Shown here: one piece after another, positions 1 to 9,482 of the stretch
Layout of the letters: every line of letters starts with the position of its first letter
Position numbering within the stretch: the stretch's first letter is position 1
Assembly: GCA_018242765.1 (NCBI GenBank)
Contig: JAFEBH010000024.1
Span: forward strand, 1 to 61,682
Length of the DNA: 61,682 nt
DNA from: Nitrospira sp.
GTDB lineage: Bacteria; Nitrospirota; Nitrospiria; Nitrospirales; Nitrospiraceae
Direction: 5' to 3'
Made by a program: the position numbers and the translations under genes
The notes under the pieces: model-generated
What the model was told of the DNA's origin: nothing
Databases searched by the model: none
What the model saw: only the letters and a program-made list of their open reading frames with translations

Positions 1-2
1 AA

Positions 3-1238
3 CGTTGGGTAATGGGCTTCTGCGGGGTTGCGACGCTGGCGTTCACGCCTGTTGTTGATATCACTCCTGCATTTGCTCACGGAGAGCGGTCCCAGGAACC
101 ATTCCTGCGGATGCGGACCGTTAATTGGTACGATACAGAGTGGGTTGGTAAGTCGACAAAGGTTAATGATGTCACAGAGTTGCGGGGCAGGTTTCACTTG
201 TCAGAAGACTGGCCTCGTGCGGTCGTAAAACCGCACCGGACGTTCTTGAACGTCGGGTCTCCCAGTTCCGTGTTCGTGCGATTAAGCTCAAAGATGAACG
301 GTGTTCCGATGTTCAATTCGGGCCCGCTCGATATTGGCGGCGACTATGAGTATGTCGTCAAGCTTAAGGCCAGACTCCCAGGTCATCACCACATTCACCC
401 CATGCTTGCGATCAAGGAGGCGGGTCCGGTCGCTGGTCCTGGCGGGTGGATGGATATCACGGGTCGTTATGAGGACTTTACGAACCCAATTAAGACTCTC
501 ACTGGCGAAACGTTCGACTCTGAGACCATGGGTGGAATGACCGGAGTCATGTGGCACCTGTTCTGGGTGGTCGTTGCATGTTTCTGGGTGGGTTGGTTTA
601 TGATTCGCCCAATGTACCTGGTTCGTGCGCGTGTTCTGGCGGCTTACGGTGATGAGATTCTGTTGGATCCTATTGATCGTAAGGTTGGGGCTGCGCTTCT
701 CGTGTTCGTCCTGGTGGTTGTGGTGGTTGGGTATTTGGCCGCTGAGTCCAAGCACCCGATCAGCGTTCCTCTGCAGGCTGGCGAAACCAAGGTGAAGCCA
801 TTGCCTGTGAAGCCGAATCCATTGACCATTGAAGTGACTCATGCGGAGTACGATGTTCCTGGTCGTGCCTTGCGTATGAATCTCCATGTTATCAACAATG
901 GTACTCAGCCAATCAGCATTGGGGAATTCACCACGGCAGGTATTCGGTTCACCAACAAGGTTGGTGCGGCCAAGGTGGATCCAAACTATCCGCCAGAGCT
1001 GGTTGCAAGTGCCGGATTGACCATGGATAAAGAGAGTGCAATCCTTCCAGGTCAGACGGTTGATATTAAGATTGAGTCGAAAGACGTTCTGTGGGAAGTG
1101 CAGCGGTTGGTGGACATTCTCCACGATCCGGATCAGCGCTTCGCAGGGTTGTTTATGTCTTACACCGAGGGTGGTGAAAGGCTTATCAATCCAGTCTGGG
1201 CTCCAGTTCTCCCTGTCTTCACGAGATTGGGAGCATAA
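3..1238 (+). CDS. amoB: Ammonia monooxygenase subunit B (5' end outside window)
   Basis: Subunit B of the membrane copper ammonia monooxygenase, which oxidizes ammonia to hydroxylamine with its soluble part in the periplasm. The reading frame is open to the window edge, so the true start is probably upstream; the first ATG is at 12. Counting from that ATG, the mature N-terminus (AHGERSQ, His23) and the HHHIH motif (His127, His129) have the same 104-residue spacing as the copper ligands His33, His137 and His139 of methanotroph PmoB. Two membrane helices (about 178-196 and 225-244) separate two cupredoxin-like domains. The sequence matches the comammox Nitrospira form as I know it. amoC and amoA are expected just upstream. 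Confidence 0.95.
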   Translation, partial: RWVMGFCGVATLAFTPVVDITPAFAHGERSQEPFLRMRTVNWYDTEWVGKSTKVNDVTELRGRFHLSEDWPRAVVKPHRTFLNVGSPSSVFVRLSSKMNGVPMFNSGPLDIGGDYEYVVKLKARLPGHHHIHPMLAIKEAGPVAGPGGWMDITGRYEDFTNPIKTLTGETFDSETMGGMTGVMWHLFWVVVACFWVGWFMIRPMYLVRARVLAAYGDEILLDPIDRKVGAALLVFVLVVVVVGYLAAESKHPISVPLQAGETKVKPLPVKPNPLTIEVTHAEYDVPGRALRMNLHVINNGTQPISIGEFTTAGIRFTNKVGAAKVDPNYPPELVASAGLTMDKESAILPGQTVDIKIESKDVLWEVQRLVDILHDPDQRFAGLFMSYTEGGERLINPVWAPVLPVFTRLGA

Positions 1239-1266
1239 CGAGCTCGGTCGCGGATAAGTAAGATGT

Positions 1267-1298
1267 CGGCCCGTCTCATCTAGCGATGAGACGGGCCG
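1267..1298 (+). terminator. Rho-independent terminator after amoB
   Basis: A perfect 14-bp GC-rich stem (1267-1280 with 1285-1298) closes a 4-base loop and is followed by GTGTTTTATT. It lies 28 bases after the amoB stop codon, so the amo transcript very likely ends here, with no further amo-associated gene behind amoB. Confidence 0.9.
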
Positions 1299-1342
1299 GT
1301 GTTTTATTGGGCTAGCCATACCTATGTCTTCATGTGTATAGC

Positions 1343-2551
1343 TCAAGACTTCTTCTCCTTGGTCAGTGGCACACTGTCGATGAACGTGTGCATGGGCGGC
1401 TTGCCAGAGCACAAGCGGCTCTGATGCGGGCGCTGCTCGTTGTGCTCCTGGATCCACGCATCCAAATCAGCCTGGAGTTCCTCCAGCGTTTGATAGATCT
1501 TCTTCCGGAACGCCACGCGGTAAAACTTGTTTAACATGGTCTTGTGAAACCGTTCACAGATCCCATTGGTCTGGGGATGCCGCGTCTTGGTGCGGGTGTG
1601 ATCATTGTTCTCCACGGCCAGGTACAGTTCGTACGCATGGCGCTCTGGAGCCCCACAGTCTTCTGTACCGCGATCAGTGAATTGCCGCCTAAGGCAAACA
1701 CCTCCCACATAACCCCCCAAGAAACCACAAATGATGACTCTGGCACGATTGGTGCTGATGGGTCTGGTTTGTCTGCTTCTAGTGACAGCGTAGTGACAGG
1801 TGGTGTGGAGAGAAACCCTAATCATACCACTAAAAATGACTAACTACCTGCGGTTTATCAATACACAGGTTAGCGGAAGGTCATGCTGCTCGAAGAACGG
1901 CAAAACCAGGTCGTCGAGCAATTCTGCGGCCGTCACCGGCGTCTTGCGGTCGTACAGCTTGGCAAAGCCGACCTTGCTGTAGGTATCAATGAAGGTCTGT
2001 TGATAGATCAGGCCCACTCCCTTCAAGGTACCGACGTAGAACGTATCTTGCGCGCCGCAGTACCCAGGCCATTCGCTTTCGAATTCCCCGTGCGCTTCTT
2101 TATCTGCCGTGGCCTTTTCTCACGCTACCACTTGTGCTTCGGTCAGCACTAAGCCTTCTTGCGCCACTGTTGCTTCCAACGCCTTTAAGCGTTTCCGCAT
2201 CGTTTCAAGATCATGGCGGAGCCAGATACAACGCACGTCTGCTGGATAGATGCTCAGCGCCTGCTTGCGCAGTTCATTCGCCACGCGGGTCTGTCCCCAC
2301 GCTGGTTGCTCAATGGCGATCTGCACGATCATCTGCTCGACATCCGGCGCCACCAGGTTCTTCAGGAGCGGCTTCTGTCGTGATATCTCCTGGAGGGCGG
2401 CTTCACCGCCTGTCTCGTAGAGTTCCTTAAATCGATAGAAACTGTCACGGCTCTACCCCATCAACTGACAGGCTTTGGAGACATTGTCGAGTTGCTTCGC
2501 CAGTTCCAACACGCCGGCTTTCATCTTGATGATCTTTTGCTCCGTCGTCAT
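1343..2551 (-). pseudogene. Broken IS481-type transposase
   Basis: Remnant of a DDE transposase of the IS481 type. Reading from the ATG at 2551, the N-terminal helix-turn-helix part (MTTEQKIIK...) meets TAG at 2455-2453, resumes, meets TGA at 2122-2120, and resumes into the catalytic core (TFIDTYSKV). The core is then split by about 180 bp of unrelated sequence (about 1679-1858) between the residues VL and TDRGTE. The C-terminal part (HPQTNGICERFHKTM) ends at 1343. Two in-frame stops plus an insertion make it non-functional. The sequence by the start (2580-2620) resembles an IS end, but I could not find a matching left terminal repeat. It sits directly behind the amoB terminator. Confidence 0.85.
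1679..1858. other. About 180-bp insertion inside the IS481 transposase
   Basis: The transposase frame is interrupted exactly between codons for CVL and TDRGTE by about 180 bp with no coding relation to transposases. Its two ends have only weakly matching inverted sequence (CCGCCTAAGG against CCGCAGGTAG on the other strand), so a small non-autonomous element is possible but unproven. Confidence 0.5.
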
Positions 2552-2911
2552 TGTCCGCGCTCCTTCCGTGAAGAGGGAGGACTCTAGCTGACTGTCAGAT
2601 TAAACTCTAGCTTTCACAATTGAGAGGATGATGACTATGTGAGAAATCATCGCCAAGTGGCGTGCTACATCGTTCAGGTGTTTGGTGGCCAACTTGCGGT
2701 CAGTAGCTGGTTTCTCGTACCACATAGTTTCCTTTCTCATATTGATAGTCAGCGTGAACTGATTAAGTTGTTGCCTGCTCTCAGCAAACCAAGATGTTGT
2801 TGACGTAGGTGTAGTCTTGCCTGTGTATGCGGTGGTTCTTCGCTTGTGCAAAGAACCATCGTCGATATGTCATCGAGTGGTATTGTCGAGTGAGAGAGCC
2901 GCTGCCGTTTC
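2552..2911. other. Gap between IS remnant and pseudogene
   Basis: Sequence between the IS481 remnant and the propeller-like pseudogene. Short open frames on the minus strand here (for example 2600-2851) have no recognizable domain, no good ribosome binding site and low-complexity composition. I see nothing functional beyond the probable IS end near 2580-2620. Confidence 0.5.
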
Positions 2912-3240
2912 CTAGTGGGTTGCCGGCAAGATAAAGCGGACGACTCTGGCATCGTCATTGTTTGTGGGAGTATTTTTCGAGGCGACCACGCCCTTCCATT
3001 CCACGGCGGCGGCATGTGTCAGGTCGGAGTCAAAGTAAGTCCGAACAGGGCGTCAGTCGGACCCCCGAAATCAAGAAGGGTGATACCGTTACCGTTCAGC
3101 CTCGTCTCGCGCTGGCCGTTGGGCGTGAGTAAAACGACAGCTCCGTCTTGACTGGTGGCGGTTGGTTTCCCTTGTCCAACGATCAAGATATGTTGGTCCA
3201 GCAAGACTTTCAGTATTCTGCTCCGATCATCTCGGCCGGC
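2912..3240 (-). pseudogene. Fragment of a repeat (beta-propeller-like) protein, frameshifted
   Basis: The minus-strand reading contains a repeat-like segment (DGAVVLLTPNGQRETR then LDFGGPTDALFGLTLTP) resembling delta-60 or propeller-type repeats. It hits TGA at 3021-3019. One frame over, the expected continuation THAAAVEWKGVVASKN to RVVRFILPATH runs to a stop at 2914-2912. The simplest reading is the C-terminal end of a once longer secreted repeat protein, with a one-base frameshift and its 5' part removed by the IS200-like element that begins near 3280. The family call is tentative; the frameshift is visible. Confidence 0.45.
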
Positions 3241-3285
3241 AACGTCCTTGCTACGGGGATCCTCATCTCTGGTACCCTCGGATGC

Positions 3286-3735
3286 ATGGCGAATCAGAGA
3301 GAAGAGGAGGTGAGAAAGGGAGCCCACTGTGCGTGGCAAATCCACGACCATAGTGTGTTTCCGGTAAAATATCGCAAGGCATTGCTAGAGCAGGAGGTGA
3401 CGGTGATTATCCAGGAGACGGCGGCAGAGATTGCGGATCGGTTTCCGATCGAGATGGAAGCGATTGGAACGGATAAGAATCACATCCTTCTGCGCTGCAG
3501 TGCGCATCCGAAAATGGCGCCGGGACGGATGGTGCCGATCGTCAAGCGCCTCACAGCCCGAGAAAACTTTCGACGGAAACCCGCTGTGGAACGAGTACTG
3601 TGGGGCGGGGAATTTTGGACTGACGGGTACGATGTGGCGACGGTGGGGGAGCGAGCGAACTGGCAGACGGTCGAACGGTCTGTGCAACGGCAAGGGCAAC
3701 CCCACGACAATCTCCGGCAACTCCGAATGTTTTAG
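3286..3735 (+). CDS. tnpA: IS200/IS605-type TnpA homologue, catalytic residues lost
   Basis: A 149-residue protein of the small single-strand transposase family (Y1, HUH). Conserved blocks are visible: VFPVKYRKALL, KNHI-LLRCSAHPK, LTAREN-FRR, LWGGEFWTDGY, ATVGERANW and VQRQGQ. The HUH metal motif normally reads H-x-H after KN; here it is H66-I-L68, so the second histidine is missing. The usual catalytic tyrosine in the last helix (YVQRQG in relatives) is serine (S132). The protein is full length but should be unable to cut DNA. A 20-bp palindrome follows the stop codon, as at the right end of these elements. Confidence 0.75.
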   Translation: MANQREEEVRKGAHCAWQIHDHSVFPVKYRKALLEQEVTVIIQETAAEIADRFPIEMEAIGTDKNHILLRCSAHPKMAPGRMVPIVKRLTARENFRRKPAVERVLWGGEFWTDGYDVATVGERANWQTVERSVQRQGQPHDNLRQLRMF

Positions 3736-3745
3736 TTCTGTGATA

Positions 3746-3765
3746 CCCCGCAGCTTGCTGCGGGG
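3746..3765 (+). repeat. Palindromic hairpin at the right end of the IS200-like element
   Basis: A perfect 20-bp palindrome (CCCCGCAGC with GCTGCGGGG around TT) lies 10 bases after the tnpA stop and is followed by AGCTTTATTGAG. Such hairpins are the single-strand recognition ends of IS200/IS605 elements. A hairpin with the same GCAGC core and a similar flank (CTTCATTGAG) occurs at 53041-53070. Confidence 0.65.
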
Positions 3766-3772
3766 AGCTTTA

Positions 3773-5136
3773 TTGAGAGTTGCGCCACCCTCTCCATAGG
3801 TTTTGTCCCACGTTCCATCGGATAAAAACCGTGCACTGAGCCCGGATTCTGCAGTTGAGATGCGCTTAGGGGAGGCCCTGGACGCCTGATGCAGGGATCG
3901 GAGGGGTGATGCAGCGGGATTGGAGGCCTGAATCAACTCGTCGGGCTCCGTGAGCAACCATTCCAACTGCGCCGCAATTGGCAGCCCAGCGGAGAGTGTC
4001 CGGAGGCGGTGGAGGAACTCCGGTCGTTCCTCCGGTGGCACCGCAAACCGGACGCGCAGTCGTCTGGCCTTGGGAATCAGATCGGCTCCAACCAGGAATA
4101 CCCGATCCCGGACCGTCCGCAGCCGCCGTTCAAACCAACAGGACGGAAGCACCGTCTCCCGGAACCCCACCAAGAAATTGTAGAGGACGCAGCCCGTTCG
4201 GAAGGCCGCATCGGTCGCGTCAAACGACTGGAGACAGAACGTGTCCAGACTCAGATCCTCTTTCAGCTCCTTGATCCGATTCTCGCTGTCCGCGCGCTCC
4301 GCGTACATGCGGGTCACCAGCTCCGCGGCGTAGGGCACGGAGGTGACGAAGACCCGATAGGTATAGCCCGGACACTCGATCAGCCGTCGCCCACTGGCGT
4401 CAGGCCGGTCGGTCAGTGTTTGACGCAGGCACACAAACCGCCGGTGCTGCCCGTGCCAGGCTGGCACGGTAGCCATGAGGTCGGCGACCGCGATGCCCCG
4501 CGCGAGGGGGCACCAGTCGGCTTCGGGAATCCGGTGGATCACCAGCTTGCGTATGAACGGCGTCAACCGCGCCACGACGATGTACGGAAGCTCGCGCGCG
4601 TCCAACGCGGTGAGAAACGCCGTCACACAGAACCCCGAATCCACCCGCACCAACCCGATCCGGTGCCCTGGCGGTCACATCGTCAGCGCTTGGGCCAAAA
4701 ACTCCCGCGCACCGTTTGCCGTCCCGGTATGGCCGGCTCGTAAGGTGGCCCACAAGAGCCGTCGGCGTTCGCTTAACCACGCGACCACCGGATGATGGGA
4801 GGGCCGCCCATGTTTGATCGGGGTATGTCCCTTCAGGCTGCCGCCCTGCTCGCCATATCGACAAAAGACGGTCAAATCCAAATCCAGCGTATGGCCCAGC
4901 AGAATCGGCCGCATCGCCCCCAACGACACTCGCAGCAGGGCCTCGGACACCTCGATGGTGTGCCCATAGCTGAAACCGTGCAAGAAGCGTCGGAGCGTAT
5001 CCGGGGATGGAAATCGGCGAAGTTCCAGCAAGCGCGGAAGCAGCGGATCCCGCCGATACCGGGTGAAATGCTCAAACCGTGTTCGTATAAACAGAGAGCC
5101 CATGGCTGATGAACAACCATGGGCTCTGGACTTCAA
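3773..5136 (-). pseudogene. Frameshifted, truncated IS1380-type transposase
   Basis: Two minus-strand pieces make up one DDE transposase of the IS1380 type. The first (from about 5136 to a TGA near 4675) carries LRRFPSPDTLRRFLHG, the LDLDLTVFCRYGEQ block with the first catalytic Asp, and KHGRPSHHP. The second, in another frame from about 4668, carries VRVDSGF, the YAERADSENRIKELKED block and the C-terminal WDKTYGEGG. There is therefore one frameshift near 4670. The N-terminal about 60 residues expected in the family are absent, and the C-terminus has lost its stop and reads into the neighbouring IS200-like element. Confidence 0.8.
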
Positions 5137-5296
5137 GTCCTTTGGCTGGATTTCTGCCGATCAACAGGGAGATCGGCCATTCGTGGACAGTTGCGTTGCG
5201 GTTCCGCTCAGATCATAGGGTTGTGCCTTCTCGTGTAGGCGTACGCGCTATTCGGCACGCTGCTCCTCAATCGTATTTCCTCTATGCGTCGAGAAG

Positions 5297-5494
5297 TTAT
5301 AGGTGGAGAAACTTCCTCAGCCAGGCTTTCAGTCGTCGTGTCTGCATCGAATTCTCGAGTCCTCTGGCTTGCCCGCGCTGACGTTTGAGGCATCGGCACT
5401 TGATGCTCCACAGTGTTGGATTCTGGTGACAGATTGGTTCATGACAGCGCTGGCAGGCCATCACAAGTGAAGAGGAACACAGAGGTGATTCCAT
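5297..5494 (-). CDS. Possible small cysteine-rich protein
   Basis: A 65-codon minus-strand frame with CQRCHEPIC followed by KCRC, an arrangement that could bind zinc, and a basic C-terminus. Starts are possible at 5494 or 5461. It lies between the IS1380 remnant and the MauG-like gene. I recognise no family with certainty, and it could be a chance frame; the cysteine spacing is the only argument for it. Confidence 0.3.
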   Translation of the reverse strand: MESPLCSSSLVMACQRCHEPICHQNPTLWSIKCRCLKRQRGQARGLENSMQTRRLKAWLRKFLHL

Positions 5495-5549
5495 GGATTG
5501 CACCTGTCTGACTGATCTGTATATGGTGTGGGGTTTCGACATGCTATCC

Positions 5550-7274
5550 CTACTGATAGTCCTCGTTGAGTGATTTGAGAAAGGCTGCGAGTGGAACAAG
5601 ATCAGCGGGTTTAAGCGCGATCCCTCGAAGCTGAGTCGCACCGTTGCGCAGTGTTCCGTTCCGTGCAAGATCTGATACCTCTTGGTAAAATTCCAGAACG
5701 TCGTCGAGACTGTCGAATTGGCCGTTATGCATAAAGGGGGCGGAGTGCCCAAGGTCACGCAGACTCGGGGTCTTAAATCGAGCGATGGCACGATTCAAGA
5801 GCTCGCTCTGTGATGCGGAACAAGGCTGGTCCTCATCGCAGAGAATATTTCTGATCTTGGCCTGGGGTTCAGGCTTATCGGAGTTGGCAAAGACGTTCCA
5901 CAAACCTAGATCGGTCAATGTGGTCCCGGCTGCGGGAATGGCTCGGAATCGTTCGCTGGCGGTCGGATGTTGTTCGGTTGCCGGTAAATCGTCGGCCGTT
6001 CGTGTGGCAAGCGTGGGAATCGCAAGAGTTAGAAAGGCACCAGAGCCATGGCCTGAGACTTCATCGTATTCCTTCTGGGTCGTTCCCGTATTGTGAGCCT
6101 TGAAATCGGTGAAGTGTGGAGCAGCATGACAGGCAATACAGTTCCCAATCTTGCCGCCAGCAAGTTCTGCTGGTGAAATGGGGATGGTCGCTGGTTCAGA
6201 GAGGAATATTTTTAGGCCGGCGAGCTCAGTGGATCCAAATTCGAACGCCTGGGTGTGAAACTCAAATTGTCCATCGGATCGATTAGGGTTGGATGTTACA
6301 AATTGGGGAGCAAAGCCTGGCGCGGTAACGAGTGCTTGGAGACGGCGACTATAGGCCAACGGCGACTCATTCGAATCTGGTTGTTGGGGGAGCCCATTCA
6401 GAGAGAGAAAGACATCGAACGGCGAACGGATGGGTTTCCCAGCTTCCGTGGTTTGTGAAAAGCGGAGCCCGTTGACATAGGCGGCCACTACTCGAACGAC
6501 GGCGTCGAAGATTTCCTGGTCGGTTCCTGATCCAACAAACGTACGGAATTGGGGTGGGAGTCTTAGCTCTTTAGGGATGTTCGGGTTTGTGCCGGTAAAC
6601 AGAATGCGGTAGGAGAGGCCGGTGTCGGTCAGATCGAAGGAACCATCGTCTCCTCGGAGGACGTTTGCGATGTGCGCAATGGCCTGCGCCTTTTCTCCGG
6701 GGAGCCAGCCGAAGTTCCGACCCGTAAATGTTGCCGCAATCAATTCTTCGATCGAACTAAACTCGGCATCGAAGTGGAGTAGGATGCCGTCTGGTCTATC
6801 GAGGGTCGAGTTCACCAGGGGAGGAGAGTTTCTCGGGGCGTGTGTCTTGCCGTCGGCTCTCGCCGGGATCGGACTGCGGCGCGCAAAATCGGCGTAGGTT
6901 CGCATACCTCCATCTGGAGCGGCTAGGACATCATCGACAAGGTGGCAAGCACGGCAATTCATCGACATGCCCTTGAATGGTCCTGGATCGATCGGTGCTC
7001 TTACGGTTTCGACAGTATCGACGATGACATCTCCGGTCTTGGGATCGTTGATGTTGCCGCCGTTGTCGAGGAATATCTTGAATGTCTGGGCGAAGCGTGT
7101 TTCGAGAAAGAGCCGCTCACCGACAGCCTCCTCCGCACCGGGTGTGCCGGTATCGGCAATCGGAGGCGGTGAGCTCCCTCCACCGGAACAGGATACGAGC
7201 CCAATGAGGAGAAGGATCGAAAGAAGAAAGCTCAGCGAGAGCGTTGGTTGAGGTGGAAGGGCCGTAAGACTCAT
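5550..7274 (-). CDS. Di-heme cytochrome c peroxidase / MauG-like lipoprotein
   Basis: A 574-residue secreted di-heme protein of the cytochrome c peroxidase/MauG superfamily, which reduces peroxide or oxidizes protein partners in the periplasm. The start at 7274 gives a lipoprotein signal peptide ending in GLVSC (Cys29). Heme motifs are CRACH (107-111) and CIACH (379-383); the C-terminal block ARFKTPSLRDLGHSAPFMHNGQFDSLDDVLEFY is typical of the family. It is longer than classical peroxidases (about 330 residues), with an insertion between the hemes. An upstream in-frame ATG at 7433 would add residues with no signal peptide and is less likely. Confidence 0.85.
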   Translation of the reverse strand: MSLTALPPQPTLSLSFLLSILLLIGLVSCSGGGSSPPPIADTGTPGAEEAVGERLFLETRFAQTFKIFLDNGGNINDPKTGDVIVDTVETVRAPIDPGPFKGMSMNCRACHLVDDVLAAPDGGMRTYADFARRSPIPARADGKTHAPRNSPPLVNSTLDRPDGILLHFDAEFSSIEELIAATFTGRNFGWLPGEKAQAIAHIANVLRGDDGSFDLTDTGLSYRILFTGTNPNIPKELRLPPQFRTFVGSGTDQEIFDAVVRVVAAYVNGLRFSQTTEAGKPIRSPFDVFLSLNGLPQQPDSNESPLAYSRRLQALVTAPGFAPQFVTSNPNRSDGQFEFHTQAFEFGSTELAGLKIFLSEPATIPISPAELAGGKIGNCIACHAAPHFTDFKAHNTGTTQKEYDEVSGHGSGAFLTLAIPTLATRTADDLPATEQHPTASERFRAIPAAGTTLTDLGLWNVFANSDKPEPQAKIRNILCDEDQPCSASQSELLNRAIARFKTPSLRDLGHSAPFMHNGQFDSLDDVLEFYQEVSDLARNGTLRNGATQLRGIALKPADLVPLAAFLKSLNEDYQ

Positions 7275-7370
7275 GATGGCGCAGGTCCTTTCTTTCGTAA
7301 TAAGTGTGTTGTCCGTTCTGTGCTGTGTCCATATCCGTGGTTTGCGAGGGGGCAGCATCATTTGTTGGGA

Positions 7371-7403
7371 GGCAAGGGGCCTCGGGAGGCGAGGCCCCTT
7401 GCC
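7371..7403 (-). terminator. Hairpin between HD-GYP gene and MauG-like gene
   Basis: A perfect 13-bp GC-rich stem (7371-7383 with 7391-7403) lies 3 bases past the stop codon of the HD-GYP gene on the minus strand. No T run follows, so it may act as an attenuator or transcript-end stabilizer rather than a classical terminator. Confidence 0.6.
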
Positions 7404-7405
7404 CG

Positions 7406-8159
7406 TTACAGTGGGAGGGGTGGGGCCTCCCACTTTGAAGCCGGCGTAGGTAGTACGCCGGGGGGAATATCGACTCTCTGCGTTCCGAGAAGGTTCGATG
7501 GCTGGTTCCCAAGGAACTCGATAAGAATGTCAACCACAACAGGATCAAACTGAGTGCCTGAGGCGATCCGTAGGATTCGGAGTGCGATGCAATCACGCAG
7601 GGCTCGATTGCGAATCTGTGGCACCTGAATGGCCACAAACGCGTCAGCAACGGCTAGAATTCTCGCTCCCAACGGAATGAACTCTCTCCTGAGACCGTAG
7701 GGGTACCCTGATCCATCCCATTGCTCATGGTGATGCGCGATCATGGCAGTCGCCTCCCGGAGGAAGGCAAACGGCTCAAGCAAGATAGATCCGAGTCGAG
7801 GATGATTCTGAATAGTTGCGTAGGAGTCCGCATCGAGCGGTTGTCGACTCGTCCGCAGGGGAGCAGGGAGCATCAAGAGACCGATGTCATGGAGGAGAGC
7901 AGCCAGCTCCAATTGGTGCAGGACCTCCTTATGCAATCCCATGGCTTGTCCGATTTGCATGGTAATGACCGAGGTGGCTTCGCCATGTCCGGCTTGCCAA
8001 GGCAGAAGGCAATCTAGTTCCTTCGTCACTTGTCGAACCAAAATGCTCTCCAAATCACATCGGGATGTCGGAGGAAGATTGAGTCGGTCGATCTTCTGGA
8101 GCATGCCTTGAATGGTAAGAACAGCGGGTTTGACCTGATCAACGCTATGGATATGCATG
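7406..8159 (-). CDS. HD-GYP domain protein
   Basis: A cytoplasmic protein of about 250 residues. HD-GYP proteins commonly hydrolyse cyclic di-GMP. The start at 8159 is preceded by GGAGG at good spacing. Visible motifs: HGE (58-60), LLHDIG with the HD pair at 90-91, NHPRLG (119-123), and HHHEQWDGSGYPYGL with GYP at 151-153. The metal ligands look intact, so the domain could be active. No partner receiver domain is fused; the first 45 residues are of unknown function. Confidence 0.85.
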
Positions 8160-8167
8160 AGGCTACC

Positions 8168-8215
8168 TCCTGAAAAACAAAGAGCCCGAAACCACTTGTG
8201 TGATTCCGGGCTCTG
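8168..8215 (-). terminator. Terminator after the flavin-module membrane gene
   Basis: On the minus strand an 8-bp GC stem (8215-8208 with 8189-8182), extended by A/T pairs, is followed by TTGTTTTTC. It ends the transcript of the four-gene unit 8267-11469 and separates it from the HD-GYP gene. Confidence 0.75.
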
Positions 8216-8266
8216 GGTGAACAACCGCTGGCCGCTAACGGGATCTGTGTTTGCTCTATTGTAGAG

Positions 8267-8785
8267 CTACGATTCCGGTGGTCGTTTCCCCCCCATGAGC
8301 GGCTGTCCGAGCACCCACATTTCATATAGTGGAACAACCATCATGACCAGAAAGCTTAGGGTCATCAGCGTGTCTCCCGTGAGCATGGAGAGCACAAAAA
8401 TCGGAGACACGTAACTGATGAGCCAGGGCGACAGCAGATCAAGTATGACTCCGCCAAATCCGGCCCAGGTGACGATGGCCTTGAGGGCGTGGCTGGCATT
8501 GGTCAGGTACATCACATGGATCAAAATCATGAATACAACCGGCATGGTGAAGAGGTGGAAATGAGTGATTTCCGCCAACTCTCGAAACGACATGGGCTCG
8601 CCGAAAGTGGCATCCGATCCGCGATAGTGTTCAGCAATGCCCTGTGGTGATAATCCTGTCATGCTATGGGCCCAAAAAAATGAGAAGCAAAATCCGACGA
8701 GCATCAATAGTAAAAACAATGTGTAGAGCAACCGGATATGGCGATCAGAGTCACGCAGCCTAAATTTTCGGTTGAAGTTTCTCAT
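8267..8785 (-). CDS. Four-helix inner-membrane protein of the FMN-binding unit
   Basis: About 172 residues with an arginine-rich start (MRNFNRKFRLRDSDRH) and roughly four hydrophobic helices (17-40, 78-98, 105-122, 130-155). Histidines at the membrane edge (HFHLF, LIHVMY) could ligate heme, but no family motif is certain. It follows the FMN-binding gene with a 25-base gap and likely belongs to the same transcript, so a role in passing electrons between the membrane and a flavoprotein is possible. A TTG at 8821 overlapping the previous gene is an alternative start; neither has a strong ribosome site. Confidence 0.6.
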   Translation of the reverse strand: MRNFNRKFRLRDSDRHIRLLYTLFLLLMLVGFCFSFFWAHSMTGLSPQGIAEHYRGSDATFGEPMSFRELAEITHFHLFTMPVVFMILIHVMYLTNASHALKAIVTWAGFGGVILDLLSPWLISYVSPIFVLSMLTGDTLMTLSFLVMMVVPLYEMWVLGQPLMGGKRPPES

Positions 8786-8810
8786 GTCTGGGACGCGGGG
8801 TCCGCTTTGA

Positions 8811-9482
8811 CTAATTGCCAAATATCGACGGCAGGAAGCCTTTGTCCTTTTTGGAGACCACCGTATCACTACCGATTCCAGCCGGTTTCAGGTAAAATTC
8901 GTCGACCAATACCAGCACTCGTTTAATTCCGGCGCTCATGGAACGGACGGACATGGTGGCACCAGAGATGTTGATGATGTCCTTATTGATCCGGACTGGG
9001 TCGAGGACGGACTTGCCCTCATATTGTGCATTAAACCGCTTCTGCCGAACCTCACTGCCGCGTGCTTCACGAAACACAAGCAGTTCAACATCGGACACCA
9101 ATCCCTTGTTATCCACCCCAACCATGTAGGTCATCGGTTTGTGCTTGCCGATCGTATTCTGGACGAGAGCATAGCCGTCGATTTGTGATCCGGTCTCCCC
9201 GATATATACTTCAAAGGATTCTTCAGGAAACTTCCAGCCGATACGCTCCTCGATCTGAGTTTTTTTCTCGGGATTTAGTCTGATGATCTCTTTTCGGACG
9301 CGTTCGGATTTTGGGAACACGAGCTTCAGGCTCTCGTCTTCTTTGAGATAAACCTCAGCCATATTCATCTCTTGATCGGTGAGAAAGCGTTTCAGATCGG
9401 TATCCCAAATACGCTCAGCTCCGATTGAGAGGGTAGGGATTAGAGATAGAGTGATCAATAAGCACAAAAGGCTGATACTCAT
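8811..9482 (-). CDS. Secreted FMN-binding domain protein
   Basis: A 223-residue exported protein with a signal peptide (LLCLLITLSLIPTLSIGA) and a C-terminal FMN-bind domain. The motif ISGATMS contains Thr176, the residue to which ApbE attaches FMN through a phosphoester bond in this family. An apbE gene lies 3 kb away (12495-13520). The start at 9482 overlaps the preceding stop codon (ATGA), showing translational coupling with the lipoprotein gene. It probably acts as a periplasmic one- or two-electron carrier; its donor and acceptor are not shown by the sequence. Confidence 0.85.
   Translation of the reverse strand: MSISLLCLLITLSLIPTLSIGAERIWDTDLKRFLTDQEMNMAEVYLKEDESLKLVFPKSERVRKEIIRLNPEKKTQIEERIGWKFPEESFEVYIGETGSQIDGYALVQNTIGKHKPMTYMVGVDNKGLVSDVELLVFREARGSEVRQKRFNAQYEGKSVLDPVRINKDIINISGATMSVRSMSAGIKRVLVLVDEFYLKPAGIGSDTVVSKKDKGFLPSIFGN

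Noticed and set aside
288..1457. Long minus-strand open frame (389 codons) across amoB
   Set aside because: It lies opposite the well-supported amoB, has no domain, and runs through the terminator.
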